NCBI GenBank assembly: GCA_021817605.1
Contig: JAKAUN010000015.1
Location: forward strand, 62,001-126,000
Direction: 5' to 3'
Origin: Thermoplasmata archaeon
GTDB lineage: Archaea; Thermoplasmatota; Thermoplasmata; Lutacidiplasmatales; UBA184
DNA length: 64,000 bases
The position numbers and the translations under genes were made by a program. The first letter of the stretch is position 1; each line of letters opens with the position of its first letter. Below, in pieces: positions 47,059 to 57,957 of the stretch. Under the pieces are notes generated by a model. The model did no database searches and had not been told where the DNA came from. It saw only the letters and a program-made list of their open reading frames with translations.

Positions 47059-47949
47059 TCATCGTAGGGCCGGGTGCCGTCCTTTATCGCCCTTTCCCTC
47101 GGGAGGCGCGCTCCCGGTGCGACCCCAGGGGAAGGGGCGGGACTGCTCCTCCCACCGCTCGCGATCGAGCTGCCTGAGAGGACGCTTCTCGAGGAAGGCA
47201 CCCATACCCTCGACCTGACCCTCGGTCCCGAACAGGTTCGACCAGAGGTCGAGCTCGTAGGCGAGGCCTTCGTCCACGCGCGGGTCGAGAGCTTCGAGGA
47301 GAGCATACTTGGCGGCAGCGACCGCGAGAGGCGACTTTCCCGCGAGCTCCTGGGCGAGAGCGAGCGCGGTCCTCAAAAGCTCCGCGCGATCGACCACGCG
47401 GTCGACCAGGCCGGCCGCCTCCGCCTCGGCCGCCGAGACCGGGAGGCCCGTGAGGATCCAGCGACGGGCCGCAGCCGCCCCGATCCGACGGGGCAAGCGA
47501 CGCGTCCCTCCCCAGCCGGGCATCACGCCGAGGTTGATCTCGGGCTGCCCGAAGCGCGCGTCGTCGCTGGCGATGATGAAGTCGCAGGCGAGCGATAGCT
47601 CGCATCCGCCGCCCAGGCAGACACCATGCACGGCGGCGATGACCGGCAGCGGCAGGCGCTCGATCTGGCGCGTGAGGGCTTGGCCCCTCCCGCCGTGCGT
47701 GCGTGCGGCGGCGGGGTCGAGCTCGCGCATCTCGCGGATGTCGGCCCCCGCGGCGAACGCCTTTTCCTGCGCGCTCGCGAGGACGACCGCACGCACCTCC
47801 TCGTCCTGCTCCGCCCGCCGGAGCTCCACGGAGAGGGCTTCGAGGACCGGGCGGGAGAGAACGTTCACCGGCGGATGGTCGATCGTGAGCAGGAGCGTCC
47901 GTTCGCGTCGCTCGGTGCGGACGAGAGGGGACGGGGGTGGGGCACCCAC
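47059..47949 (-). CDS. Enoyl-CoA hydratase/isomerase family protein
   Basis: Crotonase-fold enzyme acting on enoyl-CoA thioesters. The first oxyanion-hole loop is AFAAGADIREM and the second GVCLGGGCELSLACDF. The catalytic Glu lies in FGQPEINLGVMPGWGGTRRL, matching hydratases. The GTG at 47949 is chosen because a TATA-like box is 27 bases upstream. Length is 296 residues, including a C-terminal AFLEKRP segment typical of the family. Its stop is only three bases from the tRNA-Thr gene. Confidence 0.92.
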   Translation of the reverse strand: MGAPPPSPLVRTERRERTLLLTIDHPPVNVLSRPVLEALSVELRRAEQDEEVRAVVLASAQEKAFAAGADIREMRELDPAAARTHGGRGQALTRQIERLPLPVIAAVHGVCLGGGCELSLACDFIIASDDARFGQPEINLGVMPGWGGTRRLPRRIGAAAARRWILTGLPVSAAEAEAAGLVDRVVDRAELLRTALALAQELAGKSPLAVAAAKYALLEALDPRVDEGLAYELDLWSNLFGTEGQVEGMGAFLEKRPLRQLDRERWEEQSRPFPWGRTGSAPPEGKGDKGRHPALR

Positions 47950-47972
47950 GAGACGACCGAGGCTAGCGTCCT

Positions 47973-47979
47973 CATAATC
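47973..47979 (-). promoter_or_regulatory. TATA-like box of the enoyl-CoA hydratase gene
   Basis: The minus strand reads GATTATG, centred 27 bases before the GTG at 47949, consistent with a leaderless mRNA. Confidence 0.5.
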
Positions 47980-48063
47980 TCGCGGGGGCTTTCCGTGCGG
48001 GAGACCGTTCCGGCTCCGAGGTCCTCGGGGCAGGGGCGCAAGGCTCGAAGGAGGGATCCAAAG

Positions 48064-49095
48064 GTGGTTCGCTCGGTCGTCTCGCTCTGGCACGGCGCCT
48101 ACCTCTTGGACGGGGAGAGGGTGGTGCAGGCCCGCGCCGTGCCCCTCGACGCCGCTGCCCTCTCGGAGCGCCTGCGGGCTCGCAACCAAGGTCTCCTGAC
48201 TCCCGAGGAGAGGGCGCTCCTAGCCGAGCATGCCGGAAGGCCGTGGACGACCCGCGACCGGAGGCTCGTCGGAGAGGGCGTCGTGCTCGATGCCCGGGCC
48301 CCCGCAGGGCTGGGCGGTGCCCCGGCGGATCGCGCGGCCCATCGAACGGCGCTCCTTCGCGCCGCCGAGCTCGCGCTCTCGGAGTCCTGGGACCCCTCGG
48401 TCCACGTGCAGGAGGCGGTGCGCACCCTCAGGGACATCGATCGTGCCCTCAATCTCCTCGGCGAGCGCATTGCCGGCTGGGCGTCGCACGATACCCCGGG
48501 GGTGAGCCCGTACGACCCCGTGGCGGCCGCCCGCGCGATCCTCGACCGGGTCGAGCCGAGCGCGTTCGGGCCGTCCGAGCCCCTCGTGCAGGAGGCGCGT
48601 CGCCGTCTTGCGCAGCTCTTCCTCGAGCTCCGCGCGACCCGCGACGCGGTCGAGCGCGCCGTGAGCACGGCCGCAGCGCAGCGGACGCCGAACCTCTCCG
48701 AGCTGCTCGGGCCGGACCTCGCGTCGCGGCTGGTCGCCCAGGCTGGGGGCCTCGAGCGGCTCGCGAGGCTGCCGGCGAGCACCGTGCAGGTGCTCGGCGC
48801 GGAGAAGGCGTTCTTCGAGCACCTGCGCGGCCGGGCCCCGCCGCCGCGCCACGGCCTGCTCTTTCTGCACCCGGCGATCCAGTCGTCGCCCCGCTCCGAA
48901 CGTGGGCGGCTGGCCCGAACGCTCGCCTCCAAGGCGGCGATCGCCGCGCGTCTCGACCGGGCGGGGCGCCCGATCGATCCGACCCTCAAGGCGATATTCG
49001 AGCGGCGTCGCGAGGCCCTGCGAGGCCGTCGGGGGGCGCCGAAGCGTCCGCGACGCCCCCGCGGCTCAGGCCTTCCATTTGATCGTGCAGCCTAG
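48064..49095 (+). CDS. nop5: Nop5 (Nop56/58), box C/D RNP core protein
   Basis: Scaffold of the box C/D ribonucleoprotein that guides 2'-O-methylation of rRNA. The N-terminal domain is followed by a long coiled coil and the C-terminal Nop domain. The Nop domain includes LGPDLASRLVAQAGGLERLA, STVQVLGAEKAFFEHLRG and HGLLFLHPAIQ. The tail is basic. Length is 343 residues. GTG is preceded by a purine-rich site. Fibrillarin, often adjacent, is not present. The 3' end overlaps the convergent redoxin gene by 30 bases. Confidence 0.95.
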   Translation: MVRSVVSLWHGAYLLDGERVVQARAVPLDAAALSERLRARNQGLLTPEERALLAEHAGRPWTTRDRRLVGEGVVLDARAPAGLGGAPADRAAHRTALLRAAELALSESWDPSVHVQEAVRTLRDIDRALNLLGERIAGWASHDTPGVSPYDPVAAARAILDRVEPSAFGPSEPLVQEARRRLAQLFLELRATRDAVERAVSTAAAQRTPNLSELLGPDLASRLVAQAGGLERLARLPASTVQVLGAEKAFFEHLRGRAPPPRHGLLFLHPAIQSSPRSERGRLARTLASKAAIAARLDRAGRPIDPTLKAIFERRREALRGRRGAPKRPRRPRGSGLPFDRAA

Positions 49096-49614
49096 GACGG
49101 GCAGCTCGGACGGCTCGACCTTCGATCCGGCGAGGGCCTGGTCGAGGGCCTTCTCGAGGTAGCGGTGACGGACCCTCTCGGGGTGGTCGTGGCTATCGTC
49201 GATCCTTCCTTGGAAGAGCAGGCGCCGCTCGCGATCGAAGAGCAGCGCGTGCGGCGTGACGAGCGCCCCGTAGGCGCGCGCGACCTCCTGCGACTCGTCC
49301 CGGAGATACGGGAACGGGTAGCCCTTCTCGTGGGCGCGGGTCCGCATCGAGGCAAGGTCGTCGGCAGGGTAGGCCTTCGTGTCGTTCGCGTTGATGAGGA
49401 AGATGGCCACGCCCTTCCCTCCGTAGCGGCGCCCGAGGTCGATCATCCGCGACTCCCACGCCTGGACGTACGGGCAGTGGTTGCACCAGAAGACGGCCAG
49501 GAAGAGCGGCTCGTGAACGTCGGAGAGACGGTGGACCTTCCCTTCGGTGTCGGGAAGGGCAAAGTCGGGAGCCGTCTCCCCCGCGGACAAACGGAACTCG
49601 GCGAGCTCGGCCAT
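49066..49614 (-). CDS. Thioredoxin-fold redoxin (PRXL-like)
   Basis: AhpC/TSA-related protein with APDFALPDTEGKVHRLSDV and a CNHCPYVQAWE active site, a CxxC rather than a peroxidatic single Cys. VTPHALLFDRERRLLFQGRIDD closes the fold. It is probably a thiol reductant or peroxidase-like protein of 182 residues. A TATA-like box lies 26 bases before its ATG. Confidence 0.88.
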   Translation of the reverse strand: MAELAEFRLSAGETAPDFALPDTEGKVHRLSDVHEPLFLAVFWCNHCPYVQAWESRMIDLGRRYGGKGVAIFLINANDTKAYPADDLASMRTRAHEKGYPFPYLRDESQEVARAYGALVTPHALLFDRERRLLFQGRIDDSHDHPERVRHRYLEKALDQALAGSKVEPSELPVLGCTIKWKA

Positions 49615-49635
49615 GGCCTTCGGACATCGGGCGGC

Positions 49636-49644
49636 CTCTTATCG
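49636..49644 (-). promoter_or_regulatory. TATA-like box of the redoxin gene
   Basis: The minus strand reads CGATAAGAG, centred about 26 bases before the ATG at 49614. It is 52 bases from the divergent ligase-like gene and might also serve it. Confidence 0.5.
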
Positions 49645-49691
49645 TTTGGAGAACTGCGACGGCCGATCGACGGGGGGAGGGCAGACCGGCC

Positions 49692-50393
49692 ATGAGCTCC
49701 GGGCCGGACGGGACGGACCCCTCCCGGCCGCGGGGCGGATCGGCTTCCCCGCCCGAAGGCCTCCTCCGCTTCTTCGACCTCGAGGAGAAGGCGCTGCGGG
49801 AGGGCCGTCCCAGCGCTCGCGTAGCGGCTGTGGTCGGACCTCGGGCGCTCTCGGTCGGAGTCGCGGTCTCCGATCGGGAGGGCTACCTTGTCCGGGCCCG
49901 GTCCGAAGGCCTCGCCGTCGTCCGTCGGGGGAGCGGAGGCACCGCGCTGCTCCATCTGCCCGGCGATCTTCTCTGGTCGGTCGTTCTTCCGAGGAGCGAC
50001 TCCAGGGTAGGCCACGATTTCGTGCGGGGCTACGAACGGCTAGGGGCTGCGGTGGTCGAGGTCCTCCGCTCCGTCGGACTTTCCGCGAGCTGGGCGGAGC
50101 CGCCGGGCCTCTCGGAGGAGTACTGCCCGCTCGGGTCGCGAGGGAAGGTCCTCCTCGCCGAGAGCCGGGTGCTGGGAGGGGCCGCGCAGCACGCGACGGC
50201 CGGCGCGCTCCTTCACCACGGGGCGATCGCCGTCGAGGTCGACCGGCCGACCCTTGACCGCCTCTTCCTCTGGTCCGGACCGAGCCCGGCGGCGCGGCTC
50301 GGAGGGTTGCGAGAGCTCGGCGTCTCGGCCCCGGTCGAGGAGCTTCGGGCCGCGCTCCTCCGACGGCTTTCCGAGTTCGTGAGCGCCGCCTAG
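49692..50393 (+). CDS. Lipoate/biotin protein ligase family protein, atypical active site
   Basis: LplA/BPL fold: RRGSGGTALLHLPGDLLWSVV is the substrate loop and VLGGAAQHATAGALLHHG the following motif. The lysine that contacts the acyl-adenylate in lipoate ligases (GxKxxG) is missing; the sequence reads SRVLGGAAQ. It could be an octanoyl- or lipoyl-transferase-like protein or a degenerate member. Length is 233 residues with a disordered N-terminus. No lipoyl-bearing complex is nearby. Confidence 0.72.
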   Translation: MSSGPDGTDPSRPRGGSASPPEGLLRFFDLEEKALREGRPSARVAAVVGPRALSVGVAVSDREGYLVRARSEGLAVVRRGSGGTALLHLPGDLLWSVVLPRSDSRVGHDFVRGYERLGAAVVEVLRSVGLSASWAEPPGLSEEYCPLGSRGKVLLAESRVLGGAAQHATAGALLHHGAIAVEVDRPTLDRLFLWSGPSPAARLGGLRELGVSAPVEELRAALLRRLSEFVSAA

Positions 50394-50408
50394 GCGGCCC
50401 CGGGCCGT

Positions 50409-51725
50409 CTATCCTGCCCGGGACGCCCAGAGCGTGTCGGCAGCGAGCTCGGCGTCGGAGCGGACCTTCTCCCAATCGGCCCCGAGGAGCACGCGGTCGC
50501 GGACCACGGGGCGGCCGCCGACCCAGACCGAGGCGATCGCCTCCTCGCTCGCGGCGTAGGCGAGGTGGGAGACGATCGCCTCCGGTCGCGCCGGCAGCAA
50601 GGTCGGGTGATCCAGCCGCACGAGGGAGAAGTCGGCCGCCTTGCCGACCTCGATCGATCCGATCTCCTTCTCGCGGCCGAGCAGGCGCGCCCCCTCGAGG
50701 GTCGCGAGGTCGAGCAACTCCTGCGCTCGGAGGACCGAGGCGTCCCAGCGCTGGTTCTTGTGGAGGAGGCCGGCAAGATGCATCTCCCTCAGCATCGAGA
50801 GCGAGTTGTTCGAGGCGACCGAGTCGGTCCCGAGGCCGACCGACACGCCGGCCGCCCGGAGCTCGACCACCGGAGCGAGCCCTCCGGAGGCGAGCTTGAG
50901 GTTCGAGCTCGGGCAATGGGCGACACCGACCTTGCGACGGGCGAGAAGGCCGATCTCCTCGCCGGTGAGCCAGACGGCGTGGGCCGCCACCTGCCCCGGT
51001 CCCAGGAAACCGATCTCCTCGAGCCAGACCGCCGGACGCCGCCCGGTGCGCTCCTCGTGCTCGTGGACCTCACGGCGGGTCTCCGAGAGGTGGTAGTGGA
51101 GGAGGGTGTCGTTCTTCTCGGCGAGCTCTCGGGCACCGAGCCAGGTCTCGCGCGAGCAGACGTAGACCCCTTGGGGGGCGACCAGCGGGGTCACCGTGGG
51201 ATGGCCCGCCCAGCGGGAGAGGAACCCCGCCGCTCCCTCGAGGGGAGGACGCGGCTGGGTGGTCTTGTCCGGGTCGAGCACCGCCCAGCCGAGGAAGCCG
51301 CGGGCCCCGAGCTTGTCGGTGGCGCGTGCCACGGCGTCCTCGGCGTAGTAAAGATCGAGGAAGGAGGTCGTGCCGCCGAGCAGCATCTCCGCGACCCCCG
51401 CGCGGGCGCCGACCTCGACGTCCGCCTCCGTCCGCTTCGCGTCGACCTTGAAGAGCGTCCCGAGGAACCCGTCGAGCTCCACGTCGTCCGCGATGCCGCG
51501 GAGCGGCGCCATCGCGACGTGCGCGTGCGTGTTGACGAATCCCGGGACGACGGCGAACCGGTGGCCGTCGACGACCTCGGCACCCTCCCGGGAGGCGTGG
51601 CCGCCGACCTGGCTGAACCGGCCGGAGTCGATCCGCACGTCGCCACGCAGGACCCTTCGCGCCGGGTCCTGCGTGACCAGAAGCGCCTCGGCGATGACGA
51701 GCGGCGGCGGGTTCCCTGCGGGCAC
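50409..51725 (-). CDS. Amidohydrolase, MTA/SAH (adenosine-type) deaminase family
   Basis: Metal-dependent deaminase of adenosine-like substrates such as S-adenosylhomocysteine, 5'-methylthioadenosine or 5'-deoxyadenosine. Metal ligands lie in GFVNTHAHVAMAPLRG, LHYHLSET, AHAVWLTGEE and GLGTDSVASNNSL. The N- and C-terminal beta sandwich segments enclose the barrel. Length is 438 residues from GTG 51725, eight bases after the CorA-like gene's stop, so it is probably in one unit with gyrB. Confidence 0.92.
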   Translation of the reverse strand: MPAGNPPPLVIAEALLVTQDPARRVLRGDVRIDSGRFSQVGGHASREGAEVVDGHRFAVVPGFVNTHAHVAMAPLRGIADDVELDGFLGTLFKVDAKRTEADVEVGARAGVAEMLLGGTTSFLDLYYAEDAVARATDKLGARGFLGWAVLDPDKTTQPRPPLEGAAGFLSRWAGHPTVTPLVAPQGVYVCSRETWLGARELAEKNDTLLHYHLSETRREVHEHEERTGRRPAVWLEEIGFLGPGQVAAHAVWLTGEEIGLLARRKVGVAHCPSSNLKLASGGLAPVVELRAAGVSVGLGTDSVASNNSLSMLREMHLAGLLHKNQRWDASVLRAQELLDLATLEGARLLGREKEIGSIEVGKAADFSLVRLDHPTLLPARPEAIVSHLAYAASEEAIASVWVGGRPVVRDRVLLGADWEKVRSDAELAADTLWASRAG

Positions 51726-51733
51726 GCGGCGCG

Positions 51734-52555
51734 CTAGGGCCTCTCGCGAATAAGCCGTTCGGAGTCCCGGGAGCGGATCGCCTCGGCGGGGGAGACCTCG
51801 GGAAGGTCGGAGAGGCCCTCGGAACTGCGGGCCTCGAAGGTGTGCGAGCTCGCGAGCATCCTTCGCACCCACGGCCGGCTGAACACGACCACGAGCGGGA
51901 TGATCGCGAGGACGACCAAGGTCGCATCGACGGCCAACCCCGGCACCCAGGCGGCGCTCGGCATCCCGAGAATGGTCGCGGCGGTGTTCGGGATGAGAAC
52001 GACCACGCTCACGAGTGCGATCACCAAGGCGACGTAGGCGACGCCGAGCATCCGCACGTTGGAGTTGTTGGCCAGCGCCGCGATGGCGTTGGAGGTCCGC
52101 CCGAGCTCGTTGGCCGCCGCGGCGAGCCGGTTCGCCTCGACCGTAGCGCGGAGGTTCGCGAGGTCACGAACGGCCTGCAACAGCCCCACGGAGATCTCCC
52201 GGGTGCGGGCAACCTCGGTCGCGAGGCTCGCGGCCGCCCTCTCGGTCCCGGGAAAGAGCGTGCCCGCCGAGCCGGAGAGCTCCGCGAGGAGCCGCTCGAG
52301 CCGAGCGAGGTGCTTGTGGGCCATCAGCATCCCTCGCTGGAGCCGCACGAGCTCCTCGACCGGCGGAATGTCCGACCGAGCCTCGAGCTCGTCCAGCCGG
52401 ACCCCGAGCTCCTCGAAGCGGTCGGCATAGGAGACCGACGCCGCCACGGCGAGGTCGATGAGGCTGCGGGCGGGCTCGGAAAGCTCGAGGGAGCGGGCCA
52501 GCTGGCTCGGGGGAACCGGATCGCCGACAGGGCGGACACTTCCGTCCTTCAGCAA
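51734..52555 (-). CDS. CorA-like two-helix membrane protein without the GMN motif
   Basis: A long helical cytoplasmic region (residues about 30-170) precedes two membrane helices near the C-terminus (VAYVALVIALVSVVVLIPN and LAVDATLVVLAIIPLVVVF), the CorA layout. The GMN signature of Mg2+ channels is absent (ILGMPS is found), so ion selectivity is doubtful. The first usable start is TTG 52555. However, coding-like sequence continues upstream without a stop to the gyrB stop at 52730 (including VLEGGGATLVLLATLATRGE), with no ATG, GTG or TTG. The true N-terminus is therefore uncertain. Confidence 0.65.
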   Translation of the reverse strand: MLKDGSVRPVGDPVPPSQLARSLELSEPARSLIDLAVAASVSYADRFEELGVRLDELEARSDIPPVEELVRLQRGMLMAHKHLARLERLLAELSGSAGTLFPGTERAAASLATEVARTREISVGLLQAVRDLANLRATVEANRLAAAANELGRTSNAIAALANNSNVRMLGVAYVALVIALVSVVVLIPNTAATILGMPSAAWVPGLAVDATLVVLAIIPLVVVFSRPWVRRMLASSHTFEARSSEGLSDLPEVSPAEAIRSRDSERLIRERP

Positions 52556-52729
52556 GACGCCGTGCCAGTTGCCCTCACCGCGGGTCGCAAGCGTCGCGAG
52601 GAGGACGAGAGTGGCGCCTCCGCCCTCAAGAACGGCGCGTCGTGGCGGCTCGGGACGGGACTGGCCGACGGCCCGGAGCGCCTCGACGACGCCGATCGCG
52701 TGCGTCGCGGCCGTGAGCTCCCCCTCCGC

Positions 52730-54829
<2,100 letters not shown>

Positions 54830-54866
54830 CTAACCGCCCCCGGTGCGCTGGGGGGGGGCTGAGCCG

Positions 54867-55436
54867 ATGCCGGTCCGCGAGAAAGGCGATATCCGGGTAC
54901 GCCGGATCTTGGTCGGGGAGTGGCGGCCGCTTCGGGAACTGCGCCTGCGGGCCCTAAAGGTCGACCCCCTGGCCTTCTGCTCGACCTTCGCCCGGGAAGA
55001 GCGCTTCGCAGAGGAGCTGTGGCAGGAGCGCACCGAGAGCGGTGCCCTCTCGGTAACCACGTCCCAGTGGGTTGCGGAAGGGGCCGACGGGGCCTTCCTC
55101 GGGACGGCGACGATCGCCGAGGCCGACGGGGAGGTCCAGCTCTTTGGCATGTGGGTCGATCCGACCGCCCGCGGGCGGGGGGTCGGCCGGCGCCTCCTGG
55201 ACGTCGCCCTCCTCTGGACCGAGGAGGCATTCCCCGGAAGGGCCGTACACCTCGAGGTCAACCGCGGACAGGCGGCGGCGGTCCGTCTCTACGAGTCGAG
55301 GGGGTTCCGGTTCACGGGAACCTCGCGACCCATCGGCCACACGGAGGGGGTGGAGGTCCAGGAGATGGTCCGCCCGTCGCGAACCGGCGGGGCACCCCCG
55401 GCCGCCGACGGCACTCGGGCGGCGTCGGAGCCCTAA
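54867..55436 (+). CDS. GNAT-family N-acetyltransferase
   Basis: Typical GNAT order: RRILVGEWRPLRELRLRAL at the N-terminus, DGAFLGTATIAEADGEVQLFGMWV, the acetyl-CoA loop RGRGVGRRLLDVAL, and RLYESRGFRFTGTSRP. The substrate is unknown; free amino acids or antibiotics are possible targets for this subgroup. ATG 54867 is used, with an upstream GTG-like alternative at 54843. Length is 189 residues. Confidence 0.87.
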   Translation: MPVREKGDIRVRRILVGEWRPLRELRLRALKVDPLAFCSTFAREERFAEELWQERTESGALSVTTSQWVAEGADGAFLGTATIAEADGEVQLFGMWVDPTARGRGVGRRLLDVALLWTEEAFPGRAVHLEVNRGQAAAVRLYESRGFRFTGTSRPIGHTEGVEVQEMVRPSRTGGAPPAADGTRAASEP

Positions 55437-55469
55437 TAGCGCGGGCCCGGCTCCGTCCGAGCCGTTCCT

Positions 55470-56051
55470 ATGGGCGACGAGCACCCTGCCGAGACCCCGG
55501 TCGAAAGCTCGCCAGAGGGGCGGCCGTCGGAGCTCCCGTCCCCGCCTCCGAAGCTGCCGTCCGAGGACTGGGAGTCACGGTTCAAGTACCTGCTCGCGGA
55601 CTTCGAGAACTTCCGCCGACGCTCCGAGCGGGAGCGCGAGTCGATCAGCCGCCAGAGCCGCGCGGCGCTCCTGAGGGAGCTGCTGCCGCTGGTCGAGGCG
55701 TTCGGCTTCGCTCGCGATTCTTCCGGCCATCTCCCCTCCGACGACCCGCTGAGACGGGGTCTCGAACTGCTCGACCGCGAGTGGGCGAAGCTCCTCAAGC
55801 ACCAGGGGATCGAGCCGGTGGCCTCCCCCGGCTCCCCGTTCCGGGCCGAGGAGGCCGAGGCCGTCGGGGAGACGGCGCCGACCGACGCCGCCCCGGACGG
55901 TACGGTGGCGGAGGTCGTCCAGCAGGGCTACCGGTTCTTTGGCGGGCTGCTGCGCCCGGCCAAGGTCGTCGTTGCCCGAGGCCGCGCGAGTCCCGAGACC
56001 GGAGCGAGCGGAACCCCCGGCACCGACGAGACCGGGGGAGCCACCCCATGA
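55470..56051 (+). CDS. grpE: GrpE nucleotide-exchange factor
   Basis: DnaK co-chaperone. The disordered acidic/Pro N-terminus (1-32) is followed by the long helix DWESRFKYLLADFENFRRRSE and the C-terminal beta domain with VAEVVQQGYRFFGGLLRPAKVVVAR. The usual conserved GYxxxxRxLRPAxVxV signature is recognisable. Length is 193 residues. DnaK and DnaJ are not in view. Its stop overlaps the hmgR ATG (ATGA). Confidence 0.93.
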   Translation: MGDEHPAETPVESSPEGRPSELPSPPPKLPSEDWESRFKYLLADFENFRRRSERERESISRQSRAALLRELLPLVEAFGFARDSSGHLPSDDPLRRGLELLDREWAKLLKHQGIEPVASPGSPFRAEEAEAVGETAPTDAAPDGTVAEVVQQGYRFFGGLLRPAKVVVARGRASPETGASGTPGTDETGGATP

Positions 56052-57367
56052 GCGAGCCGACCGAGAGCCGCTCGTCGGAGGTTCCCGGCTTTTACCGGCG
56101 GACCACGGCCGAGCGCCGCGAGTTCGTCCGCGACTGGGCCGGGCTCGGCCCTGAGGAGCTCAAGGCCTACGAGTTCCCTCCGGGAGTCGACCCCGCGACC
56201 TTCGAGCGGATGATCGAGAACGTCATCGGCGTGATGCCGCTGCCGCTCGGGATCGCCACCAACTTCCGCGTCAACGGCCGCGACCTCCTCGTCCCGATGG
56301 CGATCGAGGAGCCGAGCGTCGTCGCCGCGGCGTCCAACGCCGCGAAGGTCGCCCGGGCCGCGGGAGGCTTCTTCGCTCAGTCGACCCCCCCGGTGATGAT
56401 CGGCCAGGTCCAGATCCTCGACGTGCGCGATCCGTCCGCGGCGAGGCTGCGCATCCTCGACCGCAAGGACCAGCTGCTCACCGCGGCCAACGCGGTCGAC
56501 CCGGTCCTCGTGAAGTTCGGCGGAGGCGCCAAGGACCTCGAGGTGCGCACGGTCGAGTCCCCACGGGGAAGGATGCTCATCGTCCACCTCTTGGTCGACG
56601 CGCGCGACGCCGGCGGGATGAACGCGGTCAACACGATGTGCGAGTCGCTCGCCCCCGAGCTCGCCGCGCTCGCGGGAGGCCGTCCCCTCCTGAGGATCAT
56701 CTCGAACCTGGCGGTCCACCGTCTCGCACGCGCGCACGCGACCTTCCGCGCCCAGCTGCTCGCAACGCCGACCACCCGCGGGGAGGAGGTCGTCGAGGGG
56801 ATCCTGGACGCCCACGCCTTCGCCGCTGCCGACCCGTTCCGCTGCGCGACGCACAACAAGGGGATCATGAACGGCGTCTCGAGCGTCGTGCTCGCCACCG
56901 GCAACGACTTCCGTGCCATCGAGAGCGGCGCGCACACCTTCGCGGCCTGGCAGGCCGCCGGCGAGGGCACGGTGGTCCGTCCCCTCACCACCTACGAAAA
57001 GGACCGAGAGGGCAACCTCGTGGGGTCGATCGAGATCCCGGTTCCCGTGGGCCTCATCGGGGGTGCGACCGCGGTGCACCCCACGGCGAAGGCGAACGTG
57101 AAGGTCCTCGGCGTGCGCACCTCGCGCGAGCTCGGCGAGGTCCTCGCCTCGGTCGGCCTCGCCCAGAACTTCGCGGCCCTCCGCGCCCTCGCGACCGAGG
57201 GGATCCAGCGCGGGCACATGGAGCTGCACGCGCGCAACCTCGCCGTCAGCGCCGGGGCTCGCCCCGAGGAGGTCGACCGCCTCGTCGAGCGGCTCGTCCA
57301 GGAGAAGAAGATCCGCTTCGACCGCGCCAAGGAGATCCTCGAGGAGATGCGTCGCGGAACGGCATGA
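56048..57367 (+). CDS. hmgA: HMG-CoA reductase, class II
   Basis: Makes mevalonate for archaeal isoprenoid lipids. Catalytic regions are ENVIGVMPLPLGIATNF (Glu) and THNKGIMNGV (Lys), with LIGGATAVHPTAKAN. The C-terminal segment HARNLAVSAG is also present. These match the bacterial-type class II enzymes, also found in Thermoplasma relatives, rather than the class I form of most archaea. Length is 439 residues. It is coupled to grpE upstream and pdxT downstream through ATGA overlaps. Confidence 0.95.
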   Translation: MSEPTESRSSEVPGFYRRTTAERREFVRDWAGLGPEELKAYEFPPGVDPATFERMIENVIGVMPLPLGIATNFRVNGRDLLVPMAIEEPSVVAAASNAAKVARAAGGFFAQSTPPVMIGQVQILDVRDPSAARLRILDRKDQLLTAANAVDPVLVKFGGGAKDLEVRTVESPRGRMLIVHLLVDARDAGGMNAVNTMCESLAPELAALAGGRPLLRIISNLAVHRLARAHATFRAQLLATPTTRGEEVVEGILDAHAFAAADPFRCATHNKGIMNGVSSVVLATGNDFRAIESGAHTFAAWQAAGEGTVVRPLTTYEKDREGNLVGSIEIPVPVGLIGGATAVHPTAKANVKVLGVRTSRELGEVLASVGLAQNFAALRALATEGIQRGHMELHARNLAVSAGARPEEVDRLVERLVQEKKIRFDRAKEILEEMRRGTA

Positions 57368-57957
57368 GGACGGGAGTCCTCGCGCTCCAGGGCGACGTCC
57401 CGGAGCACCTCGCGGCGCTCGGCCGTGGCCTTGGAGGGCTCGCGCCGCGTCCCGTGCGCACCCCGAGCGACCTCGAGGAAATCGATGCCCTCTTCCTTCC
57501 CGGGGGCGAGTCGACGTCGATCGCCCGCCTCCTTCGGGACGCCGGGCTCTGGGAGACGCTCGAGAGGCGCCTGCGGGCAGGGCTTCCGGTCCTCGCTACC
57601 TGCGCGGGACTCATTCTCCTTGCCGGGCATCTCGAGGAAGGGCCAAGCGGGCCGAATCCGCCGACCTTTGGGGTGCTGGACGTCACGGTCCGACGCAACG
57701 ACTACGGCGGCCAGCGCGAGTCGTTCGAGGCCCCGGTGCGCGTCCAGGGACTGGAGGGCGGCGACTACCCCGGGGTGTTCATACGGGCCCCACGGATCCT
57801 CAAGGTCGGAGCTAAGGCCGAGCCGTTCGCCTGGAGGGACGAGGAGGTCGTGGGGGTCCGACAGGGGCCGGTCTGGGGGCTCACCTTCCACCCGGAGCTC
57901 TCCGGCGACCCGAGGATCCACCGGCGGTTCCTCGACGCGGTCAGCTCTCCTGCCTAG
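57364..57957 (+). CDS. pdxT: Glutaminase subunit of PLP synthase
   Basis: Class I amidotransferase that feeds ammonia to PdxS for pyridoxal phosphate synthesis. It begins MRTGVLALQGDVPEHL. It carries LPGGESTSI, the nucleophile in LATCAGLILLA and the His-Glu pair in LTFHPELSGD. Length is 197 residues. PdxS is not adjacent. Its ATG overlaps the hmgR stop, and its end touches the convergent membrane protein gene by four bases. Confidence 0.95.
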   Translation: MRTGVLALQGDVPEHLAALGRGLGGLAPRPVRTPSDLEEIDALFLPGGESTSIARLLRDAGLWETLERRLRAGLPVLATCAGLILLAGHLEEGPSGPNPPTFGVLDVTVRRNDYGGQRESFEAPVRVQGLEGGDYPGVFIRAPRILKVGAKAEPFAWRDEEVVGVRQGPVWGLTFHPELSGDPRIHRRFLDAVSSPA

